A stretch of DNA of 32,155 nt, taken from contig PMYE01000041.1 of assembly GCA_003171315.1 (NCBI GenBank), forward strand, positions 1 to 32,155. Direction: 5' to 3'. A program made the position numbers and the translations under genes. The notes beneath the pieces are model-generated. The model saw nothing but the letters and a program-made list of their open reading frames with translations. It ran no database searches and was not told where the DNA came from. This document shows positions 18,313-26,012 of the stretch, one piece after another. Numbering within the stretch: the first letter of the stretch is position 1; the number at the start of each line of letters is the position of its first letter. Origin of the DNA: Acidobacteriaceae bacterium. GTDB lineage: Bacteria; Acidobacteriota; Terriglobia; Terriglobales; Acidobacteriaceae.

Positions 18313-18535
18313 GGTGAGTCAGTCAGGGACGGAGGGCACTTACGAAGGTGGGTTGAGGCAAGTCACCGCGCGCAACTCCCTGAAGGTATTCTATTGGTCA
18401 ACAGAAATCAGGGTCAACGCGGCGCATCTTCTGCGACAATCGCATTGACGATTGCCGGGTGGAACGGGAGACGCTTCCAGCGGCAGGGCGCGCACGTTGC
18501 GGGGTGCGAGCGCAATCCAACCAGAGGCGGCGGGA

Positions 18536-18703
18536 ATGGCGGATTTGTTGAATTTGGCGATGTTGGTTTGCGCGTCGGTGGGCGCTACTGCGTTCAGCAT
18601 ATTGGCCGCTTATTCGATCCTGCGCGTGGGGTTCGCGCTCTTGCGTCCGCGGCCACGGCCGGCGGCAGTGAAGACGCAGGCGCAGGCTGCGCGGATCTCG
18701 TAA
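18536..18703 (+). CDS. Small single-pass membrane protein
   Basis: A 55-residue protein. MADLLNLAMLVCASVGATAF begins a long hydrophobic helix (about residues 4-33), followed by a basic Arg/Pro-rich tail (LLRPRPRP) that should stay in the cytoplasm. The function is unknown. The ATG at 18536 is chosen because the hydrophobic segment starts there and a purine-rich GAGGCGGCGG stretch precedes it; an upstream ATG at 18452 would add low-quality sequence. It stands alone, divergent from uvrA and convergent with the secreted protein at 18768. Confidence 0.6.
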   Translation: MADLLNLAMLVCASVGATAFSILAAYSILRVGFALLRPRPRPAAVKTQAQAARIS

Positions 18704-18767
18704 AAGCCGGCATTCAACTTTCAGCCATTCACTGGCAGACAAAAAGCGCGCGCTGTTGTGGCCCCGA

Positions 18768-19511
18768 TCAGTTCTGGGGGTTTTGCTGGCCGTTCTGCGT
18801 CTCATCCTGTTGCCGAACGAGTTGGCGCGCCTGCATCTCCTGCATGATCTGATCCTGCGACTCCTGATCTCCCGCAGTATCCTCGTTGCTGGGCGGGGAA
18901 GGAGGGGCACTTGCGGTCTGCGGCGCCGCGGCGGCAACGGTAGAGCTGGGGCTGAGAACAATGCGGCGCGGTGCGCCCTGGCCCTGGTCGCCGATCATCA
19001 GGACGTTGTATGCGGAGCCATCCAGGAGCCGGGAGAGTACATCGCGCGCTGGGCCGGGGCCGTATGTGCCGAAAACGCGTTCATCCGCGTCCATCCCCGC
19101 CACCTTGACGCCAGTCTCCTTCGAAACTTGCTTCAAAATCTGCGCCAGGCTGGAGTTGGAGGCGACGATGAGCAGGCCATGGCTGTCCCAAACCACGGAA
19201 GCCTCGGCAGGCAGATCGTTTGCGGGCCAATTCGGAGCTCTGGGCGCGGCCGGCGCCGGAGTCGCTTGCGCCGCAGGATGGGCGGCGGACTTCTTGTCGG
19301 AATGGACCGGCTTATGCGCAGGGGCAGCAGCCGTTGACGGTGCGCTTGATGTTTGCGCGACGAGCAATGCGCCCGCGAAAAGCGAATGCGCCGCAAGCAA
19401 CGCGGCGCACAAGGCGAGAGACTGGGGCAGTCCGCGCGCAGCAAGACAAAATCGCCAGCGGAGGGTGACATGGCGCGAAGATTCCGTTTGCGGCAATTGG
19501 AGAGTACGCAT
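18768..19511 (-). CDS. Secreted protein with an STN (secretin N0)-like domain
   Basis: A 247-residue protein. A basic N-terminus and a hydrophobic segment (about 30-52) act as signal peptide or anchor. An Ala/Pro/His-rich linker follows to about residue 100. The only folded part, about 105-187, contains GLLIVASNSSLAQILKQVSKETGVKVAGM, then ERVFGTYGPGPARDVLSRLLDGSAYNVLMIG, the beta-alpha-beta pattern of STN domains at the start of secretins and TonB-dependent transducers. A Gln/Glu-rich tail ends the protein. No secretin barrel follows, so it may be an accessory in the periplasm. ATG 19511 has GAGGAG upstream. Confidence 0.65.
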   Translation of the reverse strand: MRTLQLPQTESSRHVTLRWRFCLAARGLPQSLALCAALLAAHSLFAGALLVAQTSSAPSTAAAPAHKPVHSDKKSAAHPAAQATPAPAAPRAPNWPANDLPAEASVVWDSHGLLIVASNSSLAQILKQVSKETGVKVAGMDADERVFGTYGPGPARDVLSRLLDGSAYNVLMIGDQGQGAPRRIVLSPSSTVAAAAPQTASAPPSPPSNEDTAGDQESQDQIMQEMQARQLVRQQDETQNGQQNPQN

Positions 19512-19658
19512 CGGAATCGGCTCCTCAACGGCAGCAGAAGCGCGTGGCCAGTCGCCCGGGGGTAGGGCCGCGCTGCGCTGCTGCTTCACTGTACTAGACT
19601 AGCAGTGGTCGATAGACGCTCGAAAGAGGACATTCAGGTGGAGGGGATGTTGCCGGGA

Positions 19659-20642
19659 ATGCGCATGGGATGGAGAGGTTGGACAGTTACAGTGGCCTTG
19701 CTGCTGGCGCCATGGGCAAGCCGTGCGGCAACCTGCACTTCGCAGGCCGAAATGGGGACGCTGGACCGCGAAGCGCTGGCGGCGGCCGCGGGCCGCATGG
19801 CGAACGCAGTGTTGGGACAGAACTTTGCAGCGCTCCAGGCCGATCTGTTGCCCCAGGAAGCGTCGGAGTGGGAGGGCATTCGCGCGGCGGTAGAACAGGC
19901 TGCGCCGCTGGTCAGGGGCGGGCAATTCCAGTTGCGAGACGTGTATCTGCTGGACGCGAGCAACCAGACCGCGCCGGCCGACACGCAGTTCTTCTGCTCG
20001 AACTCGTCGGGGTCGCTCACCGTGACCATCACCATGAGCGCGCTACCCCCTGGGCGTTACGCCGTTGTGCTGGCCGATGCGGTGGGCGCGCCGCTGGCCG
20101 GGCAGATGGGGCTGGTTCTGGCCTGGGATAGCGCCGCGACCGCATGGAAGCTGGCGGGGTTGACGGTGCGGCCTGGAATCTTCGACGGGCACGACGGCGT
20201 CTGGTACTGGGTGCGCGGGCGGGAGCTGGCCAAGGTGGATCCGTGGAGCGCGTGGTTCAGCTACGACGCGGCGCGCTACCTGCTGTTGCCGGTGGACTTT
20301 CTCTCTTCGCCGAATCTGGAAAAGCTGCGCCAGGAACAGTCGCTGATCGCGCCGTCGCCGCAGAGCGCATTACCGTTGTCGCTTCCCGATGGCGACCGCA
20401 CGTGGAAGATCGAGGCGGTGGTTCTCGATCCCTCGCTGCACCAACCCGACCTGGCCGTGGTGTATGAATCGACCGGCGTGACCGATCCTGCAGCTTTGCG
20501 AACGGAGGCGACCGCCGTGATGAGCGCATTTCTGAAGACGCAGCCGGGGATCCGGGCAAACTTCCATGGGCTGTGGGCGTATGCGGAGAAGGATGGCAAG
20601 CGCACGCCGGTGATGGAGCTGCCGATGAAGGAGATTCCGTAA
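19659..20642 (+). CDS. Secreted protein of unknown function
   Basis: About 327 residues. A basic start and a hydrophobic segment (WTVTVALLLAPWASRAATC) form a signal peptide. The mature part has two recognisable stretches but no family that I know: an N-terminal helical region (REALAAAAGRMANAVLGQNF) and a beta-rich middle with SGSLTVTITMSALPPGRYAVVL and the sequence GLVLAWDSAATAWKLAGL. Cysteines in CTSQAEM and FFCSNS could pair in the periplasm. The start is uncertain: ATG 19659 is 12 nt after GGAGGGG, while ATG 19647 touches it and ATG 19665 is also possible. It is divergent from the STN-like gene, and S23 element B begins 5 nt after its stop. Confidence 0.65.
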   Translation: MRMGWRGWTVTVALLLAPWASRAATCTSQAEMGTLDREALAAAAGRMANAVLGQNFAALQADLLPQEASEWEGIRAAVEQAAPLVRGGQFQLRDVYLLDASNQTAPADTQFFCSNSSGSLTVTITMSALPPGRYAVVLADAVGAPLAGQMGLVLAWDSAATAWKLAGLTVRPGIFDGHDGVWYWVRGRELAKVDPWSAWFSYDAARYLLLPVDFLSSPNLEKLRQEQSLIAPSPQSALPLSLPDGDRTWKIEAVVLDPSLHQPDLAVVYESTGVTDPAALRTEATAVMSAFLKTQPGIRANFHGLWAYAEKDGKRTPVMELPMKEIP

Positions 20643-20647
20643 AGGCA

Positions 20648-20675
20648 GGGAGTAGGGAGTAGCCAATAGGGAGTA
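20648..20675 (+). repeat. Heptamer array GGGAGTA (three exact, one degenerate)
   Basis: The units are GGGAGTA, GGGAGTA, GCCAATA and GGGAGTA in register. This is the 5' end of element B. Confidence 0.9.
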
Positions 20676-20735
20676 GGACGCTACGATCCTGCATGAGCTG
20701 TTCGCGCCATGCGGGCAGGAAATGAAAGAGGGAAT

Positions 20736-21092
20736 ATGGCAGGCTCATTTAGGGATCTCATCGTATGGCAGAAGGCGGTCGAACTCAGCCTTGGGATTTA
20801 CAAGCTTACGGCGTCGTTCCCGCAGTCCGAGCAGTTCGGTTTGACCAATCAGTTGCGACGTGCTTTAGTCTCCATCGCAAGCAACATTGCAGAAGGGTAC
20901 GGACGATCCACGAAAGGCGAATATCTTTTGTTTCTTGGTCATGCCAGAGGTTCGAACTGCGAGGTGCAGACGCAGCTCGTTATTGCAGGGGGATTGGGAT
21001 TCGGTTCGGAGCCAAAGCGGCAAGCCGCGGAGGGCCTCTGCGATGAGATCGGCAGGATGCTCGTCGTGATGATGAAGAGGTTGAGGGCGTAG
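20736..21092 (+). CDS. S23-family four-helix-bundle protein, copy B
   Basis: A 118-residue homologue of copy A with the same blocks: FRDLIVWQKAVELSLGIYKL, FGLTNQLRRALVSIASNIAEG and EYLLFLGHARGSNCEVQTQL. Most of the differences fall in the last quarter. The four predicted helices and many Arg/Lys residues fit the basic, nucleic-acid-binding bundle known from Avd and from rRNA intervening-sequence proteins. ATG 20736 is chosen for its AAAGAGGGA ribosome site; ATG 20709 is less likely. It is the only gene in element B. Its expression probably depends on read-through from the upstream gene, since no promoter is seen in the 60 nt between array and start. Confidence 0.9.
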   Translation: MAGSFRDLIVWQKAVELSLGIYKLTASFPQSEQFGLTNQLRRALVSIASNIAEGYGRSTKGEYLLFLGHARGSNCEVQTQLVIAGGLGFGSEPKRQAAEGLCDEIGRMLVVMMKRLRA

Positions 21093-21101
21093 GTCACTTT
21101 C

Positions 21102-21122
21102 TACTCCCTACTCCCTATTCCC
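21102..21122 (+). repeat. Heptamer array TACTCCC, TACTCCC, TATTCCC
   Basis: This is the 3' end of element B. A fourth, broken unit (TATTC) follows to 21127. It is complementary to the GGGAGTA array at 20648; the TATTCCC unit would pair with one mismatch, which becomes a G-U pair in RNA. Confidence 0.9.
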
Positions 21123-21144
21123 TATTCAAGAAAGGCGCAATAGC

Positions 21145-22194
21145 TTGGCGAAAATCATTGATCTGCGTTCGGACACCGTGACCAAGCCGACGCTCGAAAT
21201 GCGCGCGGCGATGGCGGCTGCAGAAGTAGGCGACGACGTTTACGGCGAGGACCCCACGGTCAATCTGCTGGAGCGGCGCGCGGCGGAGGTCTTCGGGCGC
21301 GAGGCGGCGCTATTTGTGCCCACGGGCACCATGGGCAACCAGATCGCGATTCGCACGCTGACGCAGCCCGGCCAGGAGGTGATTGCCGAGTCGCGGGCGC
21401 ATATTCTGGACTTCGAGATGGCGACGACGGCGGTCTTCTCCGGCTGCCTGATCCGCGCCGTACCCGCCAAGGGCGGCATTCTGACCTGGAAGCACATCGA
21501 GCCGGCGATCAGCCCGCATGGGCCGTTCCGCGCGGCGACCGGTCTCATTGAGATTGAGAACACGGCCAACCTGGCGGGCGGACGGGTCTCCGACCTTCAG
21601 GTTTTGGAGGAGATTGTTGCCGGCGCGAGCTCGCACAAGCTGCCACTGCACCTGGACGGCGCGCGCATCTTCAACGCCGCGGTCGTGCTGGGCGTGGATG
21701 TGAAGAAGCTGACGCGAGGGTTCGACACGGTGATGTTTTGCCTGTCGAAGGGACTGGGCGCGCCGGTGGGATCGATGCTGGTGGGATCGGCGGAACGGAT
21801 GGCGCGGGCGCGGGTGTTTCGCAAGGCGCTGGGTGGAGGCATGAGGCAGGCGGGCGTGTTGGCCGCGGCTGGCCTGATCGCCCTCGAAGACGGACCGAAG
21901 CGGCTGCACGTGGACCACGCCAACGCGCGCTTGCTGGCGGAGGCGCTGGCCAACACTGAGGGCGTGTCCATCGATCTTGCGACGGTAGAGACGAATATCG
22001 TGATCTTTCGGTTGGCGGCAGGGAAGGGCGCCGGGGAGCTGGCGGCGCGGCTGAAGGCGCGCGGCGTACTGGCCGGAGCGTTTGGGCCGGATGCGATTCG
22101 GCTGGTGACGCACCGCGACGTCAGCCGGGGCGACTGCATCGACGCAGCCGAGGCGCTGACGGATGAGATAGAGACGAGCCGGACTCCTTGCTAG
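21145..22194 (+). CDS. ltaE: Low-specificity L-threonine aldolase
   Basis: A PLP enzyme of fold type I that splits L-threonine or allo-threonine into glycine and acetaldehyde, in the cytoplasm. The 349-residue protein has the N-terminal signature DLRSDTVTKPTLEMR (6-20), GDDVYGEDPTVN (29-40), the substrate-site segment HLDGARIFNA (169-178) and the PLP lysine K202 in CLSKGLGAPVGS. It starts at TTG 21145, with GAAAGG upstream; a stop two codons earlier leaves no alternative. The DNA just upstream is the end of S23 element B. The last residues (TSRTPC) are replaced relative to a second copy of the 3' end at 22931, and the stop overlaps the higA stop. Confidence 0.92.
   Translation: MAKIIDLRSDTVTKPTLEMRAAMAAAEVGDDVYGEDPTVNLLERRAAEVFGREAALFVPTGTMGNQIAIRTLTQPGQEVIAESRAHILDFEMATTAVFSGCLIRAVPAKGGILTWKHIEPAISPHGPFRAATGLIEIENTANLAGGRVSDLQVLEEIVAGASSHKLPLHLDGARIFNAAVVLGVDVKKLTRGFDTVMFCLSKGLGAPVGSMLVGSAERMARARVFRKALGGGMRQAGVLAAAGLIALEDGPKRLHVDHANARLLAEALANTEGVSIDLATVETNIVIFRLAAGKGAGELAARLKARGVLAGAFGPDAIRLVTHRDVSRGDCIDAAEALTDEIETSRTPC
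22102..22173 (+). repeat. 72-bp repeat, left copy (3' end of the aldolase gene)
   Basis: This stretch encodes LVTHRDVSRGDCIDAAEALT and the next residues of the aldolase. It matches 22931-23002 at 68 of 72 positions, with no gaps. Confidence 0.9.
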
Positions 22195-22571
22195 GCTGCC
22201 TTCTTCTTTCGGCTCCGCACGGGACGGATGAGAACTTCGGCGGGAATGCGGAGTTGTTTGTTCAGTCGCCGGATCATGGCCAGCGATAAGGGCCGATCGC
22301 GACGCATCACTTCATAGACGCGTGTGCGGCCTCCGAGAATCCCGATGAGAGCCTTGTGATCCGAACCCTGCTGCTCCAGCCGGAATTTGATTGCCTCGAT
22401 GGGGTCCGGCAAATCCATGGGAAATCGCGTCTCTTCGTAGGCTTCCACCAGTGTGGTGAGGATTTCCAGGCGATCGCCTTCCGGGGTGCCTTCCGCAGCG
22501 CCCCACAGGCGCTCAATTTCGCGCAAAGCGGCCTCGTGGCCGGCATCATCCTTGATTGGTTTCAGATTCAT
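22191..22571 (-). CDS. higA: Antitoxin HigA-like, helix-turn-helix type
   Basis: A 126-residue antitoxin of the HigA (COG5499) type. The N-terminal part (MNLKPIKDDAGHEAALREIE, then GTPEGDRLEILTTLVEAYE) is the toxin-facing segment of that family. The C-terminal helix-turn-helix runs from DHKALIGILGGRTRVYEVMR to RLNKQLRIPAEVLI, with a Lys/Arg tail. It should neutralise HigB and repress the operon. ATG 22571 lies inside the end of higB (26-nt overlap). Its stop overlaps the stop of the convergent aldolase gene. Confidence 0.88.
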   Translation of the reverse strand: MNLKPIKDDAGHEAALREIERLWGAAEGTPEGDRLEILTTLVEAYEETRFPMDLPDPIEAIKFRLEQQGSDHKALIGILGGRTRVYEVMRRDRPLSLAMIRRLNKQLRIPAEVLIRPVRSRKKKAA

Positions 22572-22884
22572 ATTTCACCGTCTTTACGTCGATTTTGTCG
22601 TATGCGGCGTGGGTACCCAGCCATTTGATGAAAACGATGCCTCTGCGATAATCCACCGCAACCACCAGGCGATAGGCATTGCCTTTGATGTTGAAGACTA
22701 CGCGATCCGCCCCAACGACGCTGGCATGAGCGTAACTCGCCTTCACGTCGGCTGAGCTCTTCCATTGTGCCTTGCGCACTTCTTGAAACCAGGAGTCGAG
22801 CGTCGCTTTGACCGCACGCTGTTCTTTGCGGCCTGCCAATCTCGCGATAAACCGGACCAATGTGCTCCGAGCGATAATGCGCAC
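22546..22884 (-). CDS. higB: mRNA interferase toxin HigB
   Basis: A 112-residue HigB-family toxin, a ribosome-dependent mRNA endonuclease of the RelE fold. Family landmarks are the N-terminal MRIIARSTLVRFIARLAGRK, the central NIKGNAYRLVVAVDYRRGIV (65-84), and FIKWLGTHAAYDKIDV near the end, whose His and Tyr are conserved in the family. It starts at GTG 22884. The toxin-first gene order is typical of higBA. The module sits between the two copies of a duplicated aldolase 3' end, which suggests it arrived as an insertion. Confidence 0.9.
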   Translation of the reverse strand: MRIIARSTLVRFIARLAGRKEQRAVKATLDSWFQEVRKAQWKSSADVKASYAHASVVGADRVVFNIKGNAYRLVVAVDYRRGIVFIKWLGTHAAYDKIDVKTVKYESETNQG

Positions 22885-22899
22885 TACGAAATCCTACCA

Positions 22900-22918
22900 T
22901 GTTCCCAAGATGGGTACA
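22900..22918. promoter_or_regulatory. Candidate HigA operator
   Basis: TGTTCCCA-AGA-TGGGTACA is a 19-bp inverted repeat with one mismatched pair. It is 16-34 nt upstream of the higB start codon, in the position expected for autoregulation by HigA. Confidence 0.5.
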
Positions 22919-22930
22919 AGAATAAGGTGT

Positions 22931-23029
22931 CTGGTGACGCACCGCGACGTGAGCCGGGGCGACTGCATCGACGCAGCCGAGGCGCTGACCGAGGAGATCG
23001 AGGCGGGACAAGCGCACAGGGTGCACTGA
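22931..23029 (+). pseudogene. Duplicated 3' end of the threonine aldolase gene
   Basis: The first 72 bp (22931-23002) repeat 22102-22173 with four substitutions. The reading frame is kept: LVTHRDVSRGDCIDAAEALT continues as EEIEAGQAHRVH to a TGA at 23027-23029. The remainder of the aldolase gene is absent upstream. Either this is the original end of the gene, displaced by the higBA insertion, or it is the end carried in by the incoming DNA. An ATG at 22910 could open a 39-residue frame through it, but nothing shows that it is translated. Confidence 0.75.
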
Positions 23030-23052
23030 GTCGAGGTTAGGCCAGTCATTTG

Positions 23053-24033
23053 CTATCTGATCCGTGTGACGGAGTTGGGCTCGTCGCAGGATGAGTCGTA
23101 GGCTGCGATGACCGTCCACGCGATGCGTTTGGGGTCGCGGGCGTAAAACGTCAGCATAAAGGGCTTGCTCACGACAACCATGTAGGAGTGAGCCTTGCCA
23201 GGCGGATTCCACTCATAAACGACGCGGCCCTGGGCCCTGCGTTTTTCGGTGAGGCGCGGCGGCTGCGAAGCATCAAGCTTGAGTTGGGCGACGAGGAAAT
23301 CGGCGGCGACACGCTCGGGATCGTCGAATGTGTATGAGTGTGGATCCTGTTCGGCCTGCTGCTGCGCCTTGATCTCATCGCCCCAGGGCCAAATGGCGGT
23401 CATGTACTGATAGCCGCAGCCCACTTTGTCCATGTCAGGCTGGTCCGGCGATTCGCCGTAGTCGAGATCGTCGCGGTCCTGAGGAGAGACTGTTTTTACT
23501 TCCTGAATGGCGAGGAGGCTGCAGCAGCCCATGTGGCCGTAGCCGCCCCAGGAGCTGTTTGGACGCAGTACCTGTGTGCCGTCGAGCTGCCGTGTCCCCG
23601 CAAAGAAGCGGCCAACGAGAGTTGCGTGAGCAACGGAGCCGAAGTTGCCGGAACGGAAGGGCGGCTGAATCTCGCGGTTGAATTGCTTGAACAGGTCGTC
23701 GTCAACAAGCGGAGCGGGGATGCCCTCAACCGTCAATTCCTTGGGGCGGGTTGCGCCGGCCGTGGGTCCGCAGCAGTACGTGGTGTCCGATTTCTGCGTG
23801 CCGCCGTACTCGAGCCAGGCGGGAGGCCAGTCGGGGCAGGCCGGATCGAATAATGAAAAATCCTCGAAGCCGTGAGCCACGAATCCTTCAACCTGGACAA
23901 GTTTGTGGTTGTAGGCGGGCGGATCGGCCTTGAGCTGGCAGATGGTGACCTTGAGCGGTTCTTCGGCGCGGGCGGATGCTGCTAAAAACAGGATCAGGCT
24001 TGCGGCATAAACACAAAACAGCGAGCGTCTCAT
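23053..24033 (-). CDS. Secreted protein of unknown function
   Basis: A 326-residue exported protein. The signal peptide is MRRSLFCVYAASLILFLAAS with cleavage after ARA. Its N-terminal part, VTICQLKADPPAYNHKLVQVEGFVAHGFEDFSLFD, resembles small OB-like or nucleotide-binding-like domains found in secreted proteins that begin with a 'how does this affect' strand pattern. Cysteines are frequent (CQLK, DPACPDW, TYCCGP, GHMGCCS, KVGCGY, SSCDEP) and may form disulfides in the periplasm. ATG 24033 has GGGAGGA upstream; an in-frame start at 24066 is less likely. The function is not recognised. Confidence 0.65.
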   Translation of the reverse strand: MRRSLFCVYAASLILFLAASARAEEPLKVTICQLKADPPAYNHKLVQVEGFVAHGFEDFSLFDPACPDWPPAWLEYGGTQKSDTTYCCGPTAGATRPKELTVEGIPAPLVDDDLFKQFNREIQPPFRSGNFGSVAHATLVGRFFAGTRQLDGTQVLRPNSSWGGYGHMGCCSLLAIQEVKTVSPQDRDDLDYGESPDQPDMDKVGCGYQYMTAIWPWGDEIKAQQQAEQDPHSYTFDDPERVAADFLVAQLKLDASQPPRLTEKRRAQGRVVYEWNPPGKAHSYMVVVSKPFMLTFYARDPKRIAWTVIAAYDSSCDEPNSVTRIR

Positions 24034-24123
24034 TGCACTTCCTCCCGAGACCCCCTGGCAACACATTTTTTAAGAGCTTCCCTGCGTTCGATCATACGAC
24101 TGCGATTGCCCTTAGGATATGAG

Positions 24124-24167
24124 CAAAAACTATCAGGGCGGCTCGCCATTTGTGGCTGCCGCCCTGA
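24124..24167 (-). terminator. Rho-independent terminator of glnA
   Basis: TCAGGGCGGC and GCCGCCCTGA form a perfect 10-bp stem, with a short inner CCA/TGG pairing in the loop. On the minus strand it is followed by TAGTTTTTG. It starts 35 nt after the glnA stop. Confidence 0.85.
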
Positions 24168-24201
24168 CTCGTTGCAGATCCGGGGTATACCCGAGCTTGC
24201 C

Positions 24202-25623
24202 TCACAGATCGTAGTAGAGGAAGAACTCGTAGGGCACGGGGCGCAGATTGACCGGAGCCAATTCGCGTTCGCGCTTGTAGCTGATCCAGGTTTCGATCAG
24301 ATCGGGTGTGAAGACGTCTCCCTGCAGCAGGAAGTCGTGGTCCTTTTCGAGAGCGGTGAGAACCTCGCCCAGCGAGCCGGGCGTGCTCTTGATCTTCTTG
24401 GCCTCTGCCGGCTCGAGTTCGTACAAATCCTTCTCGAGCGGTTCGCCGGGATCGATCTTGTTCTTGATGCCGTCGAGTCCGGCCATGAGCAGCGCCGCGA
24501 AGCAAAGATAGGGGTTGGTGGAGGGGTCGGGGCAGCGGAACTCGATGCGCTTGGCTTTCGGGCTCGTGGAGTAGACGGGAATACGCACGGCCGCCGAGCG
24601 ATTGCGCTTGGAGTAGGCCAGATTCACCGGCGCCTCATAGCCAGGCACCAGGCGGCGGTAGGAGTTGGTGGTGGGAGCGGCGATGGCCAGCAGAGCCGGC
24701 GCATGCTTGAGCAGGCCGCCGATGTAGTACTTTGCGGTCTGGCTCAACAGCGCGTAGCCCTTGGCGTCGAAGAAGACGTTCTTCTCGCCCTTCCACAGGC
24801 TCTGGTGGACGTGCATGCCGGAGCCGTTGTCGCCAAAGAGCGGCTTGGGCATGAAGGTAGCCGTCATGCCGTGCTTCTTGGCGATCATGCGGATGATGTA
24901 CTTGTAGTTGAGCAGATTGTCGGCCATCTTCACGAGTGGGCCGAAGCGCATGTCGATCTCGCACTGGCCTGCCGTGCCGACTTCGTGGTGGTGCACTTCG
25001 CACTTGACGCCCATATCCTTGAGCGCCAGGATGATTTCCGAGCGGATGTCCTGCAATTGATCCGACGGCGGCACCGGGAAGTAGCCTTCCTTGTGGCGCA
25101 GCTTGTAGCCGAGATTGGGATTCTCCTCGCGCCCCGTGTTCCAGATGCCTTCATTGGAGTCCACGTAGTAGTAGCCGCTGTGCGCGGTCTGGTCGTAGCG
25201 CACGCTATCGAAGATATAGAACTCCGCTTCCGGGCCCCAGTAGCTCATGTCGGCGACGCCGGTCTTCTTCAGATACGCCTCGGCCTTCTGCGCCACGTAC
25301 CGAGGATCGCGGCTGTAAGGCTTGCGCGTGATGGGGTCGAATACATTGCAGATGATGTTGAGGGTGGGAACGGAGAGAACCGGATCCATCACTGCCGTGT
25401 CGGCATCGGCGATGAGAATCATGTCGCTCTCGTGAATCTGCTGGAACCCGCGGATGCTCGATCCATCGAAGCCGATGCCTTCGCTGAACAGATCGTCCTC
25501 GAGGTCTTCGACTGGAATGGAAAAATGCTGCCACATGCCCGGCAAGTCGATAAATCGAAGATCGACAATTTTTGCACCGGCTTCCTTGGCAAGCTTCTTT
25601 ACGTCAGTGGGGGTGCGCGGCAT
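24202..25623 (-). CDS. glnA: Glutamine synthetase, type I
   Basis: Makes glutamine from glutamate, ammonia and ATP; the central nitrogen-assimilation enzyme, a cytoplasmic dodecamer. The 473-residue protein has normal GSI length. Landmarks are the beta-grasp segment with [10 protein letters not shown] (51-60), the metal and glutamate site [12 protein letters not shown] (128-139), [17 protein letters not shown] (211-227), the ATP-site [19 protein letters not shown] (260-278), RIPV and the [14 protein letters not shown] block (359-372). [10 protein letters not shown] (398-407) contains the adenylylation tyrosine Y401, so activity may be tuned by GlnE. ATG 25623 has AAAGGAGA upstream. It is a single gene with its own terminator. 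Confidence 0.96.
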   Translation of the reverse strand: MPRTPTDVKKLAKEAGAKIVDLRFIDLPGMWQHFSIPVEDLEDDLFSEGIGFDGSSIRGFQQIHESDMILIADADTAVMDPVLSVPTLNIICNVFDPITRKPYSRDPRYVAQKAEAYLKKTGVADMSYWGPEAEFYIFDSVRYDQTAHSGYYYVDSNEGIWNTGREENPNLGYKLRHKEGYFPVPPSDQLQDIRSEIILALKDMGVKCEVHHHEVGTAGQCEIDMRFGPLVKMADNLLNYKYIIRMIAKKHGMTATFMPKPLFGDNGSGMHVHQSLWKGEKNVFFDAKGYALLSQTAKYYIGGLLKHAPALLAIAAPTTNSYRRLVPGYEAPVNLAYSKRNRSAAVRIPVYSTSPKAKRIEFRCPDPSTNPYLCFAALLMAGLDGIKNKIDPGEPLEKDLYELEPAEAKKIKSTPGSLGEVLTALEKDHDFLLQGDVFTPDLIETWISYKRERELAPVNLRPVPYEFFLYYDL

Positions 25624-26012
25624 TCTTACTTCTCCTTTCGCTTCTTGCTGTGAAGTTTAAGCACAGGTTTCGTTATGGAGGTAGATGGTATTTCCGGAAA
25701 CGAAGCGCTCCCGGTGGATTGCACCTGGTGACCGCTCCCGAGTTGAGGGCGTTGAGTACAGGGTCGTCTTTCCCTGGACACAGGGCTCCCGAAAATGCTT
25801 GAGCCAAACTGCGGCGTAACAGAAAAAAGTGCGAACTGGATTCAAGCTTAAGGCTCAACCGCGCAAAAACACACGAAACGCGAGGTTTGAGCCGCCACCG
25901 GAGCACAAATTCAATTCAGGTTCGTTAGGCGCCCAGGATGTACAAGAATCCTAGTTCCTCCAGCATAAGGAATCCGTGAAGATTTTGGGATTGAGGGTGT
26001 GGAAAACTCAAG
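25624..26012. other. Intergenic region upstream of glnA (389 bp)
   Basis: This region separates glnA from the end of the kinase gene on the same strand. No gene, glutamine riboswitch or sigma-54 site was recognised. A perfect 10-bp palindrome TTTCCGGAAA (25691-25700) lies about 70 bp before the glnA start and is a possible regulator site. Confidence 0.4.

Larger units (their letters stand above)
20648..21122 (+). mobile_element. S23 element B: inverted heptamer arrays enclosing one gene
   Basis: An upstream array of GGGAGTA units, a single S23 four-helix-bundle gene, and a downstream array of TACTCCC/TATTCCC units 9 nt after its stop. GGGAGTA and TACTCCC are exact complements, so the transcript can fold into a stem with the gene in the loop. 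The element begins 5 nt after the stop of the upstream same-strand gene and ends 22 nt before the threonine aldolase start. It is the minimal form of the design also seen in element A at 13379. Mobility is inferred. Confidence 0.6.

Noticed and set aside
25624-26012. A glutamine riboswitch or sigma-54 promoter ahead of glnA
   Set aside because: No glnA-type RNA core and no GG/GC-spaced sigma-54 motif was found on the glnA strand.
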